The notes under the pieces were generated by a model that did no database searches, was not told where the DNA came from, and was given only the letters and a program-made list of their open reading frames with translations. This document shows positions 23,022 through 35,583 of a DNA stretch of 64,000 bases, one piece after another. The stretch comes from Ganoderma boninense (lineage: Eukaryota; Basidiomycota; Agaricomycetes; Polyporales; Polyporaceae), in contig CM035308.1 in NCBI GenBank assembly GCA_002900995.3, positions 3,486,616-3,550,615 of the forward strand, written 5' to 3'. Both the position numbers and the translations under genes were made by a program. Position 1 is the stretch's first letter; each line of letters begins with the position of its first letter.

Positions 23022-23960
23022 ATGGCGCCCGCCTCTCGTGATCTCAGGCTGGATGCGCCCTACGGTTGGATCACTGATATCCCAACCTCCCGACCAATGT
23101 CACGGTAGGTCCCTCGAGCCGGCTTGTTCCTTCATGAACGTATCTAATTCTATTTTTCTAAGGCACATAAGCATCGATACAGCCGCCCTGCGGATGTATC
23201 TCTTGGACTAGCCTAGATACCTCGACGGCGTCCCGTTCGAGGATCGACTGTACGTGGCCGTCATCATGTTCCAGGCGAGTTGACTGACACTTGCTCTCCA
23301 CTGACCAGTATATAGCGCCCTGGTCGTAGCCAACCTGCGACTCCATAGCCCTGCATAACGCGAAGCTCGCCCTTCCGACGTGGATCTGGGAAACCTGCAA
23401 CACCATACTGGACTGCGTCTTCCTCGGTGGTCAAATCCCACTGTCCGCGAAGAACCTGACCTCGGACCGCGAGAATGCGCATGGTTAAGCTCCGACAAGT
23501 TCTCAGCGAAGCCCCGATCGTGCCGGACCCCGGATCGTGAAAGTGGGGTACCGCCGTAGGGGGGCCTCGATTTCACCCACGTTGGTGTGCGCGAGTGCTA
23601 AGACTGGAACACGGAGTACCTCGAGCGCGTGTTCACCGCCGCTTGTGAAGTTTTGAAGGTGCTCGGACTGCACGCTCAAGGGTACTAGGCCTCTGCCCGC
23701 TTGGCAGTGTACGACAAGGCACGTTCAATCACCTCTCCCATCTCCCTCTGATATGTTAATGCGGTCTACTATCGGTACTCACAGATTCCCGGAATGGCGC
23801 TCCGCTACGACCACGCTGCCAGGACGCGATCTGACCCTGCGCGGATGACTGTCTTGACAGGGATTTGAGCGAGGATCTAGAAGGTCATCTGCGCAGCGGG
23901 GTGTGCCGCTGGGGTCGCGTTCAACGTGCTCCTCCCGGCCCCGACAAGCATCTCACACTC
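23022..23960 (+). pseudogene. Fam-A copy A4, decayed
   Basis: Starts MAPASRDLRLDAPYGWI (compare RRKLEIDVPAGWI in A3) with a GTAGGT donor after PMSR. Then KHRYSRPADVSLGLA runs into TAG codons at about 23208-23215; LALPTWIWETCNTILDCV matches LPAWIWSACNAALDRM; NTEYLERVFTAACEVLKVLG matches the YLER block but is followed by TAG; the last piece GMALRYDHAARTRSDPA matches CGIRYDPVAEAWSDPA and ends at TGA. Several stops and frame changes are present. It lies 1 kb downstream of A3 on the same strand, so it looks like a dead tandem duplicate. Confidence 0.7.
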
Positions 23961-24237
23961 AGGTTTTCTCACTCTAGGAAATGCGAGCGCTCTCACGTTT
24001 ACAAAACTGGTACGGGTTGCTCGTAAGTTGAATTACAAGTCAAGAACCCGGCGGGTACCGATCGAATCCTAATTGCACTCCCGACAGTGTGACCAGGAAT
24101 GCCGCCTTCAGTTCACCGACTCCTTCAGACGCTCCAGTTGCTCTCCTCCCAGCGGCGTCGAAGACGACGATTATTGTCCCTAAGCCACGCATGCATTTTT
24201 CAGCGGGTGGATCCTCCACAAGTGCCATCGGACCTAC

Positions 24238-24489
24238 CTAGGGGTAGCAAGCCTGGTACGGGAGGCCGGCAGCAATGCAGCAGTTGTTAAACAGGCTCTG
24301 GCGGTTCTCGACGTCGCAGGCAAGGCGCTGGGGGTTCCAAACGCCGCCCGTCTGCGAGCAGCACCTCTGGGAGACGGTGAGGTCCACTGAACCGGCGTTG
24401 CGGTTGCAGGTGCAGTGCTGGGCGAGCGCGCCCTGGGCTGCAACCGCGAGGATGAGCGCGGCACGGACGAGTGCGGAGAGACTGGTCAT
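24238..24489 (-). CDS. Small secreted cysteine-rich protein (83 aa)
   Basis: Single exon. Residues 1-23 form a signal peptide (MTSLSALVRAALILAVAAQG, cleavage after ALA). The 60-residue mature part has eight cysteines as CxC, CC, C, CC, C (HCTCN, RCCSQ, LACDV, NNCCIA, QACYP), consistent with four disulfides. This is typical of basidiomycete small secreted proteins. The spacing does not match the hydrophobin pattern (C-CC-C-C-CC-C), so it is not called a hydrophobin. A TATA-like box lies 136 bp upstream. Function unknown. Confidence 0.7.
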   Translation of the reverse strand: MTSLSALVRAALILAVAAQGALAQHCTCNRNAGSVDLTVSQRCCSQTGGVWNPQRLACDVENRQSLFNNCCIAAGLPYQACYP

Positions 24490-24624
24490 GGCTTCGGTCT
24501 CTGGATGTCTGCCGGTGTGGTACTCGGTGAGTGGGCGTAGTAGAGTATGAGGGATTGGCTGGACTGACTCGTAGAGATGGTCGTAGTAGGTTGGAACCCT
24601 GGCGAACGGCCATCGCGACTCGGG

Positions 24625-24634
24625 CTTTTATATA
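24625..24634 (-). promoter_or_regulatory. TATA box of the small secreted protein gene
   Basis: TATATAAAAG on the minus strand, 136 bp upstream of the ATG at 24489. Confidence 0.55.
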
Positions 24635-24649
24635 TTGCTCTCAGAGTCG

Positions 24650-26030
24650 GCGTTTGGCAGTGGCCTGCAAAAAATCTCTCTCATAGGTACGTGCAACAAC
24701 GGGTGCCAAGGTGGGCGATCAAGCACGCGAAGCTCGTCGGGCGCGACAGGTTGACATCGAAGACCAAAACATGCGAACCGCTATGTACTTCTTTGGTAGT
24801 CGCAGAGACGTCTCCACTTGCTTAGTGCGGGTAAAGCGACTCGGAGGGAAGGAGATCCGGACTGTGCTGGCATGCTTACGGAACAGAACGTCTTCAGCAG
24901 GTGCTGCAGTGACAGCAGAGACGCTCCAAGGAAGTGGCTTGCAAGGCGCGCTTGGCAGGGCAGAAGGCAGGCTGGATTTTGCCCCTGCAGCGAGCTTGGT
25001 CTGGTGATTGACTGCTTCGTTTCCTGGGACGCCGGTGTGGCTGGGGACCCAGTGTAGCTGAGCAGCCTACAACCAGGTCTGCAAACCGACGGCCTAATAG
25101 GCCATGCATGTCGCCGACCTTTGGCCCCGTCCTACGGTTTGTAGACCTAGTTGTAGTACAGTACGCACTGTAGCTGGCCCCAGTTCCCAGCCGGGCGCCA
25201 TGTAGAGTCATGGGAGGTCCATTGGACGATCCGACTGTCAGATTGGATTCCAAACGACGTCAGTGCGTTGGCCTCTCAATGGATCGTCGGCACGTGAGAC
25301 GCTGGACTCTGACAGGCTTAGAAGCACGCAATTCATGGCCACAGTGAACCTGGATGCGGGGAAGAGAGGTAGCACATCGACGTTCTTCCCTCCCCCCCCC
25401 CCCGGGCCGAGGGCCACCATTTTGTAGATTACTTTGACGGATTGTAGCCAGTGTTAACTGTGATTTTCGCTCGCTACTCTACTCTCAAGCTATTGTGGTA
25501 GCTCTCTGGATGCCGTCAGTGCGCGGGCGAGCTCCCTCAGCCCGAACAAAGTTGATGTTTCTCGTCGAACCAGCCTTCGTCCAGGGGATCTGCGACAGTT
25601 GGCACATTCGGGGTGCGGCTCTAGAAATGACTCATAACCATGCCCACGTCCTAAGGTTATGGTTCTAGCACACCTCGTTGCATGGAGAGAGTCCACTAGG
25701 CCAGGGTCGTGGTTGTACCTCGTTGGATACTGCTGCGCCGCAGGCAGAGCCTCGAGACTGGACACCCTGGAAAGATAGTGGATAGCGGACAGGTCTTCGG
25801 CTTGGGGGCGCTGTACCAGTAAAGCTGGACCGGACACCAGATGACTGGGCACGTTGTGGGTATAGAGAAGACAGTAACGGCAAGGCTACAGGCGTTCTCA
25901 GTTCACTGGCAAGGCAGTGTATTGTGGTCGGGCGGACAACTTCATCGGGTATCCAATTATCACTACGGTACACTTGTCTGCGACCGTTTAGTATAATTTA
26001 CTCATGAATTTAACTTGACGTTTCCGCTCA
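24650..26030. other. Gene-poor stretch with poly-C tract
   Basis: Contains a run of 12 or more C at about 25391-25403. Short open frames on both strands have no recognised content. Confidence 0.5.
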
Positions 26031-27537
26031 CTAGCAGTACATTTCTGGAATCATTCCATATCGACACAGGACTCCAACACCCTGAGAGCGCTGCACAGTA
26101 CATGTGCTCGGCAACCTGTCATTGAAGGCGCTTCCCGAGCCACACTTCCCCCGACAGCTCGAGTGGAGGTCATTCCCGACGAGCCGACCATCGAGCCACT
26201 GCGCTGCGCGGTCGCTCCAAGCCCCGTGCTCGATGTCGTACTTCACACCGTCGCGCAAGGACTCGACGTACTACGCATGCGAAGGTGCAAATTAGCGTGC
26301 GCTTGCCGGGTGCGAGATTGGAACCGGGCACATGCCTTGTCATATACCTCCCATTGTACGCCCTCCCAGCCCTCCGCCCCGAGGCCGTGCTCCTCAATGA
26401 CATCGAGGATCGCGGCGAACAGCCGCTCGAGGTACTCCGCGCTCCAATCGTACCATTCGAGCAGGTCGGGGAAATGCATATGTAGGTCCTCGAGTCCGTC
26501 CACCGGCTGCCCATACCCGACACCCACCTCAGGGATCCGCGCAGCGCTCGCGAGGACCGCACGCAGCCTGTCGATGCTCCGCGAGGGAGAAAGCAGCTCA
26601 GGGGGGCGCACGGGGTATAGCGATGCGATGGTCAAGGCTGCTTTCATCGGGCTGAGCTCGTCCCACCTGCTGCCCTCAGAGAGGGCGCGCTCGAGCTAGC
26701 CGTATGCGATCTGCGATTCGTAGAGCTCGTGGAGGGAGCGCGTGCATGCTTCCCAGAGCCAGGGCGGCATCGCTTCCCGGATGCGGGCGCGCTCGGCAGA
26801 GGCGAAGGTCTCGTCATATGGCTCCCAGGGCGGAACAACGTTGGGGTAGACGCACATAGGATTCTTGTCTGGGATCTGGACGGGGTCCGGGTCCGTGTAC
26901 CGGTGACGAGCTCGAGTGGCACCCCCGAGGTTGTAGCTGGCGGGTTGCACGAATGGCGAGGATACGTCTTTCTTCATCATGTGCCTCTTGCGAAGCTTGT
27001 CCAAGCTGATACAGGGACGGGTTCGCAAGCTCGAAGTGAAAGGGGTGAAGCGAATGGGAGTATACTCACTAGGAATCGAACCCTGCCGGCCCTCCGTGGC
27101 GCTGCCAGGCCTTTCGCTCGACCTCCCGCTCACTGTACAGAAACATGTCGTGGCGATACCCAGAGACCGTAACACTGCACCACATGAGACCGGGAAATGG
27201 TCAAGACGGGGATGACATGACGATACGAACCGCTTTTTGGTGAAGGCAAGTCCGTCGAGGTCCTGCGGCGGTTTCAAGCGATATTCGTGGAGTGCGAGGG
27301 TCTTAGAAATCTGTCGAGAAATGAGCAAAACACGTGGTTAAGCATTTGAAATAGTAGTAAATGTCATACCCGGGCATCTTCCGCGACCCTGGATGCTCGC
27401 CAGTTGGCCTCCTCCATCTGTGAGTATTGGGGTGTGCGCCCGTCCTCTGATTGCGCCGCGGGTGGCCGAGATACGACAGTGAGCGTGTCCTTCTTGCGAC
27501 CTAGAAGAATTTTCTGCGCAGAACGAGACTTCGGCAT
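26031..27537 (-). pseudogene. Fam-A copy A5, one in-frame stop
   Basis: Exons 27370-27537, 27231-27310, 27070-27174, 26336-27005, 26031-26270; total 1263 nt, all phases consistent. Blocks in order: MPKSRSAQKILLGRKK, LHEYRLKPPQDLDGLAF, FLYSEREVERKAWQRHGGPA, PPWLWEACTRSLHELYE, RLRAVLASAARIPEVG, WYDWSAEYLERLFAAI, WEVYDK, and last exon GVKYDIEHGAWSDRAAQWLD. The only defect is TAG at 26696-26698 between HELYESQIAYG and LERALSEG. The last intron uses a GC donor (AAG|GCATGT) with a normal AG acceptor. Start chosen at 27537 because copy A6 shares the MPK start; an ATG 27 bp upstream is possible. Recent loss of function is likeliest. Confidence 0.75.
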
Positions 27538-28311
27538 CACAGGGTAGAGTATAAAGTCGGTCATGCACGGGTTATGGCCGTGGTGGTTTAAAAGCACGAT
27601 GAACTTGAAGGACGCACGCACTCCACAGCGCTGATTGGTTGTCGGTTGTCGTCGGACCGATTTCACGCGCCAATGCTACCAAAACAGGAGAGCGCCATAA
27701 CGCGTCGGCGGAGGCCCAGGCATCCGACATTCAACCCACATTCAAGGTTCTCCCATTATTTTCCCTCATTTGCCCTAACATGACGCTAAAAGGAGCCTCT
27801 GGTTTTGTGCAGAATGGTGAGTAAACTACCCCTGTCGAATTTGAGCCCAGGCGTGTCGCCCCAAAACATTTCAGGTACAGTCACTGCGTAAGTGCTTCAA
27901 GCTTGGCAGAGTCTAGGACCAGGCTCATCTGTAGCACACAAATTGATGCGGGTGAGCATGAGTGATCGTTTGTTATGAAAAGCTCTTATCAATAGCCTCG
28001 CATAGATCTTTTCGTAGCAGCTTCTTTCATGAGCGCATCATGAAATGATGGGTGTATCTCGGTGTGTGTTTGCGTGTGCCGATATGCTGCAAGGAATAGT
28101 TGAGAAGGTCGCCGCACATGTCGTAAGTCTATCCGGTGCGTGGGATGTCAGTCAACCGCATTCACACTGACCGGTGGCTTTGTGCATTATATTATCCCTC
28201 ATCTGGGTGCTGCAAAACCAGGCCATCCACTTCTTTCATACACCCTCGCTTTGCTCCTCTCCGCCCCTCGATTATCTTTCAGCCCTATTATAGGTCTACG
28301 AAACGTCCAAT
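27538..28311. other. Divergent promoter region A5 / aldehyde dehydrogenase
   Basis: The two genes point away from each other. No further gene seen. Confidence 0.5.
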
Positions 28312-30813
28312 ATGACTACGATTGCACAACAATTCACATCGTTATATGAGATTGAGAAGGTGAGGGTCAAGTTGATATAGTCCTCTACCAGATATCTCAT
28401 TCCCTCGACGGTCTATAGATTCACGCGCAAGCGCAGCAAGCATTCAGAGCCGGAAAGGCGATGTCTATTGCCTTCCGCAAGCAGCAGATATCACAATTGG
28501 GATATCTGGTCGAGGATAACGAAGAGAGGTTCAAGGAGGCATTGATGCACGACCTCCGCCGTCCGTCTCTCGAGACCGAGTTGTGCGTAGCGTAGACCCC
28601 GATCGACGCCGTACGTCGTTCTGACACACGGGACCTCAAAGTCTAGAATTTGCACAGGTCTACCACGACGTCGCGAAGGCATACAACTCGATCGATAAGT
28701 GGACTGCGCCGACACGCGCTGAATTCGACCTCAACTGGTGGTTCATGGGGCCGAAACATAAAGCCGAGCCAAAGGGCGTCGCCCTCATCATATCGCCCTT
28801 CAACTGTCCCGTGATGCTGGCATTGTCCCCGTTGGTACGTCACCCATTTACTCTCACTCATTCCCGATTTATCACATAGGTGATAGGTTGGTGCCATTGC
28901 GGGAGGAAATGCCGCTGTCATCAAGCCCTCGGAACAGGCCCCCGCTGCAAGCGCGTTGCTAGCAGAGCTGATCCCCAAGTACCTTGACCCCGACTTATAC
29001 CATGTCGTCCTTGGTGGGGTTCCAGAGGTTACAAAAGCATGTATCATTTATTCTCAAATCGGGACTCGCCTGATCACCATCCCTTCGCAGGTCCTCGAAC
29101 TTCGCTGGGATCACAGTGCGTTTGGCATACAAACATTTCTTCGATCGCGCCTTCCTGATATTATATTGCGCAGTTCTTTATATAGGTATAAGCAATCTGC
29201 AGTATTGAAAATGAGAGTATTAATGCCGGATTGTAGGGAATGGTCGTATCGCACGCATTATTGCTGCTGCGGCGTCGAAACATCTCACGCCACTGACCCT
29301 TGAAGTATGTGACAGCATCATATTCTCTCCCGTGTACTGTCTCTCAATTATAACCTTGTATTCGCAGCTTGGATGTTTGAGGATCCCCTTTGCAATCGAT
29401 ATTCTCGCTCAAAATGCTCTCTAGGCAAGAACCCGGTTGTGATCGATCCAAAGGCCGACCTGAAGCTCGCGGCGCGGAGGATCTTTTGGGGTAGATGCCT
29501 CGGGGCGGGACAGGTATTCAACTGTTAGCGCGGTGCGCTCCACCCCTTCTCACTATGCGATTGTTTTCAGATTTGTGTGGCTCCAGAATACATTCTGGTG
29601 CCGTTCAACATCCAGGATGATTTGGTGGATGCCATCAAGGACGTGTGAGTTCTTACAGCCAAGTTTCGCCAGACGTCCAGCTGATTTCATTCAGTTATCA
29701 CTCGTTTTTCCCAGATGGGCCCGAAAAGTCAGACTCGCTCGGCCGTATCGTGAGCGAAGCGCATACCCGGCGTATCAAGAACCTCATCGACCACACTCGA
29801 GGGACGATTGTGTTCGGGGGGGAGGCTGATGTGTCGAGGAAATATGTCAGTCCAACGCTCGTCAAGGATGTTCCGGAGGACGACTCCCTCATGAGCGAGT
29901 ACGCACTGTCTTTACCGCCTTATTCACACGCCCCTCATGGTCCTTGCATCCCATCCAGAGAGATATTTGGGCCCGTATTACTAATTATCCCTGTGAAAGA
30001 CGTTGATCAGGCCATCCAGTTCATAAATGAGAGGTACAGATTATCTCGTCGTCCAGTACATGGCGTTTACCCTAATCCTGAATTAGGGACGACCCCCTTG
30101 TGGTACATGTCTTCTCCAAGGACAAGGCATTCCAAGGCAAAGGTTTGATTCCATGGTCACCCGGACGTTTATCACGAGTCGCTGATGCAATTTTCCAGTT
30201 TTCAGCAACACTCGAAGCGGCTCATGCGTCGCGAACGAGACGATGATCATTGTCGGAGGTTCGTCCTCCTGCATCCATTCCGTTGCTGCGTGCTCATGGC
30301 CTTCTCAAACCAGCAAATGGCCTTCCAATGGGTGGCACCGGTGCGAGCGGATGTGAGTCCAGCTATCGCACGCCCTGAATGCCCACACTGAGACTGACCG
30401 GGACCATTATTTTAGATGGGTATTTCACCGGCAAAGACATGTTCGACCAATTCACTCACAAGCGAGCGAGTATAGACAACCCTGGCTGGTCAGTCTGCTC
30501 GAACCTATACTGTACATCACCGATTCATGTTCCTTCGCTCTCTCAGGGTTGACAAGGTCGGATTCAGCTGCAGGTATCCCCCGTACAAGGTATGTTCGCG
30601 GTGCTGGCCTCGTCTGAATCGCGCTCAACTGAAGTCTTCGTACCCGCGCTCCAGTCTCTCAAGCCCATGATGGCCCTCGCCCCTTCCCTACCTCCCCGAG
30701 TCGGGACGCATAGAAGGTCGTGGAGGTGGGTCATATGGCTCTTGCTCGCTGCTATGGCGGCTGGGGTCCGGCTGCGAGCGGAGAAGCTCGGTGTCAAGAT
30801 GATCCCCCTCTGA
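28312..30813 (+). CDS. Aldehyde dehydrogenase, class-3-like, membrane-anchored
   Basis: Assembled from about 16 short exons starting [16 protein letters not shown] and ending at TGA 30811-30813. Recognisable in order: [97 protein letters not shown] (through a 12-nt exon near 29173), [25 protein letters not shown] with the catalytic Cys, [45 protein letters not shown]. The last exon adds [18 protein letters not shown], a C-terminal membrane span as in fatty-aldehyde dehydrogenases. It should oxidise long-chain aldehydes with NAD(P). Oddities: the LELGGK motif reads LELGCK at the best splice, one intron uses a GC donor (near 29037), and the exon after ETEL (28570-28660) joins awkwardly. Confidence 0.85.
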
Positions 30814-30990
30814 ACAGTTGGACAGTGGTTCATCACTGGTACTCGGATGCCCGTCCTCTCGCACTACGCAAACCTCGAGTGTCAGCGTTGGGACCGGGGT
30901 CGACGTGCCCTGCCATTATTTACAGATAATGAAAACTCGAGCGCGATAGAAACGACTGGGTATATGCGTCCCGTTCCGGGTCATGACCGC

Positions 30991-32413
30991 TTACTCGCGC
31001 GCCTCGAACGCGCGCACCTCTCCCGCGAGCCACTCCCACATCTTCTCGCCGATCGCGTCATTGAGGACGTCAGGGTGCGCCTTCCCGAGGCGCGCCCACG
31101 GGATGAGGAACTGTAGTCCAGAGTCCAGTGCGGTCGCAGTCAGCCAGCGTGTTGACTCGGAGCATGGACTGTGGAGGATGCACGCGGCACGCACCTCGCC
31201 GTTGTAGTTGAGAGCTTCGGGCATGGTCCCCGCGAAGAGCTGCGTGAGCGCGCCGTACTGCACCGGCTTGAGCAGCGTAGCGTTCTGGCAGGCGGGGGCG
31301 AAGAGTAAGATGAAGATGAAAATGGAAACGAAGGTGCACGCATGCGACATGCTTGTGGGGACGTCGTACTGACCATGATCGCCCGCACGACTCTGGGTAC
31401 GTGGCGCTGGAGGTCGGTTTGGATGTTGCCTGCAAACGAGTCCGCACCTGTACGAGGTGAAATGTGCAGGTAGATACTCACCAGGGTTGACGGAGATGGA
31501 GAGGATCCCCTGCTCGCCGTACCGCTTCGCGACTTCCCTCGCGACGACGCAATTCGCCTGCGGCGCGTGACGATACACGCGTAAGTACCACGGACGGCCC
31601 TGTCAGGACGTCGAGAGGGACATACCAGCTTTGTCTGGTAGTACAGCGCCTCCGTCGAGAGCTTCTTCCGCTCCGGGGTGTCCTTGAACGTGCTTTAGTT
31701 GAGCGCGCCGAGGTACGCGCCGCTAGACGAGGTCGTGATGACGCGCGCGCGGCCGTCAGACGAGGTCTTGGACCCAGCGAGGAGCGCGGGCATGAGGAGC
31801 TCGGTGAAGTAGAAGTGGCCGAGGACGTTCGTGCCGAACTGCAGGTCATAGCCGTCCGTCGTGAGCTGGGAGATAGGCGGCCACATCACGCCGCTACATG
31901 CAAGTTAGCAGACGCGGCGCTCACGAATTTATAATAGCTGGAACGGGGGTGCGTACGCGTTGCAGAAGAGGACGTGCAGTTCTGGCTCCTTGCTGAGGAA
32001 CTCTTGCGCGGCCGCTTTGACCGACGCGAGGCTCGCGAGGTCGAGCTGGAGGAATATAGCCTCCCGCCCGGTCTCCTCCTTCAGCCTGGCGATTGCTGCT
32101 ACAGCCTTCTCTTGACTGCGGGCGGCGAGATAAACTTTGGCGTTGTGTTTGAGCAGTTGCTGCACGGACGTGAGCTGCAGAACACTATGCTGCGAGACAG
32201 GGGACTCCCGGCCTACCTTGGTTGTTTCGTATCCAATACCCGTGTTTCCACCCGATAGAGGGTGAGTTGACGGTAGAAGAAGCTAAGGAGGACGGGCGTA
32301 CCGGTGACGAGGACCACACGACCCGACTGTTCAGGAATCTGGTCGACGCTGAACTCGGATTTAGGTGGGAAGGACTGTACGAAAACGGGCCAGGTGCCGC
32401 TCTCCGTCTTCAT
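30991..32413 (-). pseudogene. Short-chain dehydrogenase, copy SDR1, internal stop
   Basis: Eight exons: 32302-32413, 32217-32251, 31957-32159, 31626-31893, 31482-31557, 31374-31429, 31195-31284, 30991-31110; total 960 nt. Glycine motif [12 protein letters not shown] after VYLA, NAG-type loop [16 protein letters not shown] (catalytic Ser), ALYYQTK (Tyr-x3-Lys), SVNPG. Resembles retinol-dehydrogenase/WWOX-type SDRs; NADP preference is suggested by the Arg after the second strand. Two defects: TAA at 31695-31697, where SDR2 has a Trp (LHWDT versus LN-stop-ST), and the first intron ends in GG instead of AG before GTGGAAACACGG. Probably dead, although every other exon is still in phase. Confidence 0.85.
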
Positions 32414-34177
32414 GGTGCGTAAGATTCCTAGCGCGACAAGTCACGAAAGCGAGGAGACGAGGGCTGGTGCCTGGAAGACGAGAAACACGTAGACGAGGGA
32501 GATCTCTCCAGGATGCGTCTATATAGCCCTGCGCAGAGGGAACGGATTTGCGGATCTGCTAGGTCCTGGATCATGACGCGTCGAGTCCCGCAGTTACAGT
32601 AGGCGGCAACTAGTGCACAAATGGGAAGCAGACCTTGCATGCCAGGACGTTGTTGCTGCGCAATGCTGTCGATGGCAATGCGTCCAGGGTCTCGGGGAGG
32701 GTGACGCAAGCCCGGTCTCAGGATACTGGAGGCCATAGGGTGCGGGCGCCCAGGGATGATATCCGGTCGGAATATGTCTGGAAGGAGTTATCACAAAGCC
32801 ACTGCCGACCGCAGATGAACGACCGCGAAACTGGCAGTTTGGAATGTTGCTAGCATCCACGGGGGGCAAGGGCCAGGGGAACCAGAGGCGGTGTCCTGAA
32901 GTTGAAGTTGAAGTTGAAGTTGATGCAGGACGGCGATACAAGTCGACGGGACCTTCAGTGGAGGATAGCAGTGGCAGACAACTGCAGCCCAAAGAAGTCA
33001 GCATGCGACCTATTAGTTCAGGGAATAGGCAGAGCGTGAATATTTGAAGGCAGGATTAGACGTAGTGCAGGCGGGGTACTGGGAAAGAACGAACATTATT
33101 GCCGCATTGCTTCGGCGCCCGCGTCATAGTGTCCGGAAGTTGGCGGCCGGCTTGGCCGGTCTTCTGAGTTACCGGGGGCTCGCGCCAAAGGCGCGGCTTT
33201 TTCGCTGGCAACGGCCCACCAACTCTCCTCTGGCTCTGCTCATCGTCTCCCCCACTCTCCCCACCGTTTGCAACGCTTCCCGACGCTGAAATTCTTGGTC
33301 ACTGGTCCCTCTAACTGTCACATCTACTCTCATTCCTACTCAACTACGGATCTATCGTCTTTCAAAGCGGAAGTAGCTAGCCACTAACCTGGGACACCTG
33401 GGACTGCTCAGTCATGCAACGTTTCAGCTTCCAGCTGGATGGGACGACCTCAAATACACTAGAAGATCTTGGAGCTAGATGGTCTTCTATGTCGTAAGTG
33501 ATCCGCTACGAACTCGGGGCTGAAAAGCGGAGAGAACTTGGCCCGAGACTGCTGTCAAGCCAGACGACCTTCGCTTCGCGCTCGAAGCTTATGCCATTCA
33601 ATGACGGTCATCTACCCCCTACTCCAACCGCTCCGTATATGGAATGAAGGTGCTCGGGAGGTATGTCTTCGCTTTTGCTTGTCATTGCAGAGTTACGATG
33701 TCCAAGCATCTGCACAAGCGCATTTCTAGCCTCGTCTACGGATCCTATCGCTTGCTACACAGAATGATGGAATGTATGCTGTGACCCGACAAATTGCAGT
33801 TTTTGGACATATTACAGGTGAGCCTTCCGAGGTCTTGGACGTCATGAGTCGGAGGAATGAGCATATGCGACGAGATCCGTCAAAACAAGCTCAATGGTTT
33901 TGGTCTTCTGCCTTCCCTCCATCAATCGTTTCGCAACGGAATTCTATCATCTAGCCCTCCTGCTCCCTGCAACGATCACGACGTCAGCATGCATGGGCTC
34001 ATGTAGCGGAAGGTGCACACACTCACCACCTTGGTCTGTGGTGCTCTCAACAGCGTATTTAACCCTCTACTGCGTGCTACTATCCTCAGCTGCCTGTCGC
34101 TTTCCTCTGAGTGCAAGACAGCTTTCGCGACGTCTCTGTCAGTGGCCAGCTTCGTCTCATCCCTCTCATTTTCCACT
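32414..34177. other. Intergenic with hexanucleotide repeat
   Basis: Holds a TGAAGT repeat (four units and a bit) at 32897-32923. A possible small exon starts at ATG 33414 (MQRFSFQLDGTTSNTLEDLG) and ends at a GTAAGT donor at 33496; a second may include VIYPLLQPLRIWNEGA, but no family is recognised. TATTTAA at 34056 is a plausible TATA box for the GH43 gene. Confidence 0.4.
32897..32923. repeat. TGAAGT hexanucleotide repeat
   Basis: Four and a half perfect units between SDR1 and the GH43 pair. Confidence 0.9.
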
Positions 34178-35455
34178 ATGATGTTCCCCGCTGCCCTTCT
34201 TACTCTCCTCGGCGTCGTCACCACCCTATCGTTCGCGACACCCGTAAAGCGCACCGTCAGCCATGGCGCGGTGATCAACAGGGACTTCCCCGACCCCGGC
34301 ATCATGCGCAACTCGGACGGGGTCTGGTACGCGTACTCGACCTCGTCGCGCTCCGGCCTCGTCCCGATGGCGAAGTCGACCGACTTCAAGAAGTGGAGCA
34401 CGCCCAAGAACGTCCTCACCAGCATTGGCCCTTGGGCAACTGGGTAGGTTTCCCACCGCCGTTATCGGCGTTTTGTGCGAGATGCGGCACTGACAGCTCA
34501 CTGCGGTGACGGCCATCCACATGCAGCGGCGTCTGGGCTCCCGACGTGCGCGAGATCAATCCCAGAAGCTACGTCATGTACTGTGAGCAGCCCCGCGGCC
34601 GTCCCATGCGCCCCGCTCATGCTCCTTCCCTCCACCGCACCTCACCCCGTGCCCACACAGACACCGCGCGCCGCAAGACCGGGCCGCGCAACGACCACTG
34701 CATCGGCGTCGCGACGGCCACGCACCCCGCGGGGCCCTTCCGCCCGCGCGCGCACCCGCTCATCTGCGACCTCGCGCACGGCGGCGCGATCGACGCGTCC
34801 GGGTTCCAGGGCCCGGGCGGCGCGCGGTACGTGCTGTGGAAGGTGGACGGGAACTCCATCGGGAAGCCGACGCCCATCAGGATCCAGCGCGTCGGCGCGG
34901 ACGGGGTCGCGCTCGAGGGGAAGCCGGCGACGCTCATCACGAACGACCCTGTTGATGGGGGCGTCGTCGAGGCGCCGTCGATGGTCTACTGGGACGGCTG
35001 TGAGTGCTCAGTGGGTAGATATGTTCTCGATTCGGCTGACTGGGGAGGGGGGGGGGCGCCTTGGGCAGGGTTCTACTTGTTCTTCTCGTCGAACAGCTAC
35101 AACACGCTCAAGTACGACATCTCGTACGCCGTGTCGCGCAGCGCCGTCGGGCCCTTCCGGAAGGTCCACGCGCCCAACGCGCCCTTCCTCGTCAGGTGCG
35201 CGTCCTCCCCACTCCCTGCAATCGCTAGCGTGGTCGCGGTGCTGACGGAGCTGGCTGTGTGCATGTTCGTTCCGCTGCTGCAGCGGGAAGTTCGGGACGG
35301 CGGGGCCGGGGGGCGCGACCGCCATCAACGTGCTGAACCAGTATGTGAACATCGCGTTCCACTCGGACATCAACGGCAAGGACGCGTCGGGCGGGCGCGC
35401 GATGTGGACGATCAGCAATGTCTGCCTTGGGAATGGGGTCGCTAAGGCGTGTTAA
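34178..35455 (+). CDS. Glycoside hydrolase family 43, copy 1 (319 aa), secreted
   Basis: Exons 34178-34443, 34527-34582, 34661-34999, 35069-35195, 35284-35455; total 960 nt, phases match. A signal peptide (MMFPAALLTLLGVVTTLSFA) and a KR dibasic site are followed by the five-bladed-propeller GH43 signature: RDFPDPGIMR (catalytic base Asp), WAPDV, YYTA, DHCIGVATA, GGAIDASGFQ (pKa-modulating Asp), VVEAPSMVYWDG (acid Glu). Acts outside the cell on arabinose- or xylose-containing plant polysaccharides; exact specificity cannot be told. Tandem paralogue at 37002. Start could be the second ATG at 34181. Confidence 0.92.
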
Positions 35456-35583
35456 GCGTCCGGTCGACCGAATTGCGATGTTGGTCCGTTGAATGCGGTT
35501 TCGGCGACTAGACTGGAGTCGATTTTTAGAATCGTGTCTGCTACCAATGCTCAGCAATTGTACGCACGGGCTCAGTCGCCTTC

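Noticed and set aside
24238..24489. Hydrophobin
   Set aside because: Has eight cysteines and a signal peptide, but the order CxC-CC-C-CC-C does not fit the hydrophobin spacing.
27074..27090. tRNA-like GGGTTCGATTCC on the minus strand
   Set aside because: It is the end of exon 3 of Fam-A copy A5; no cloverleaf can be drawn.
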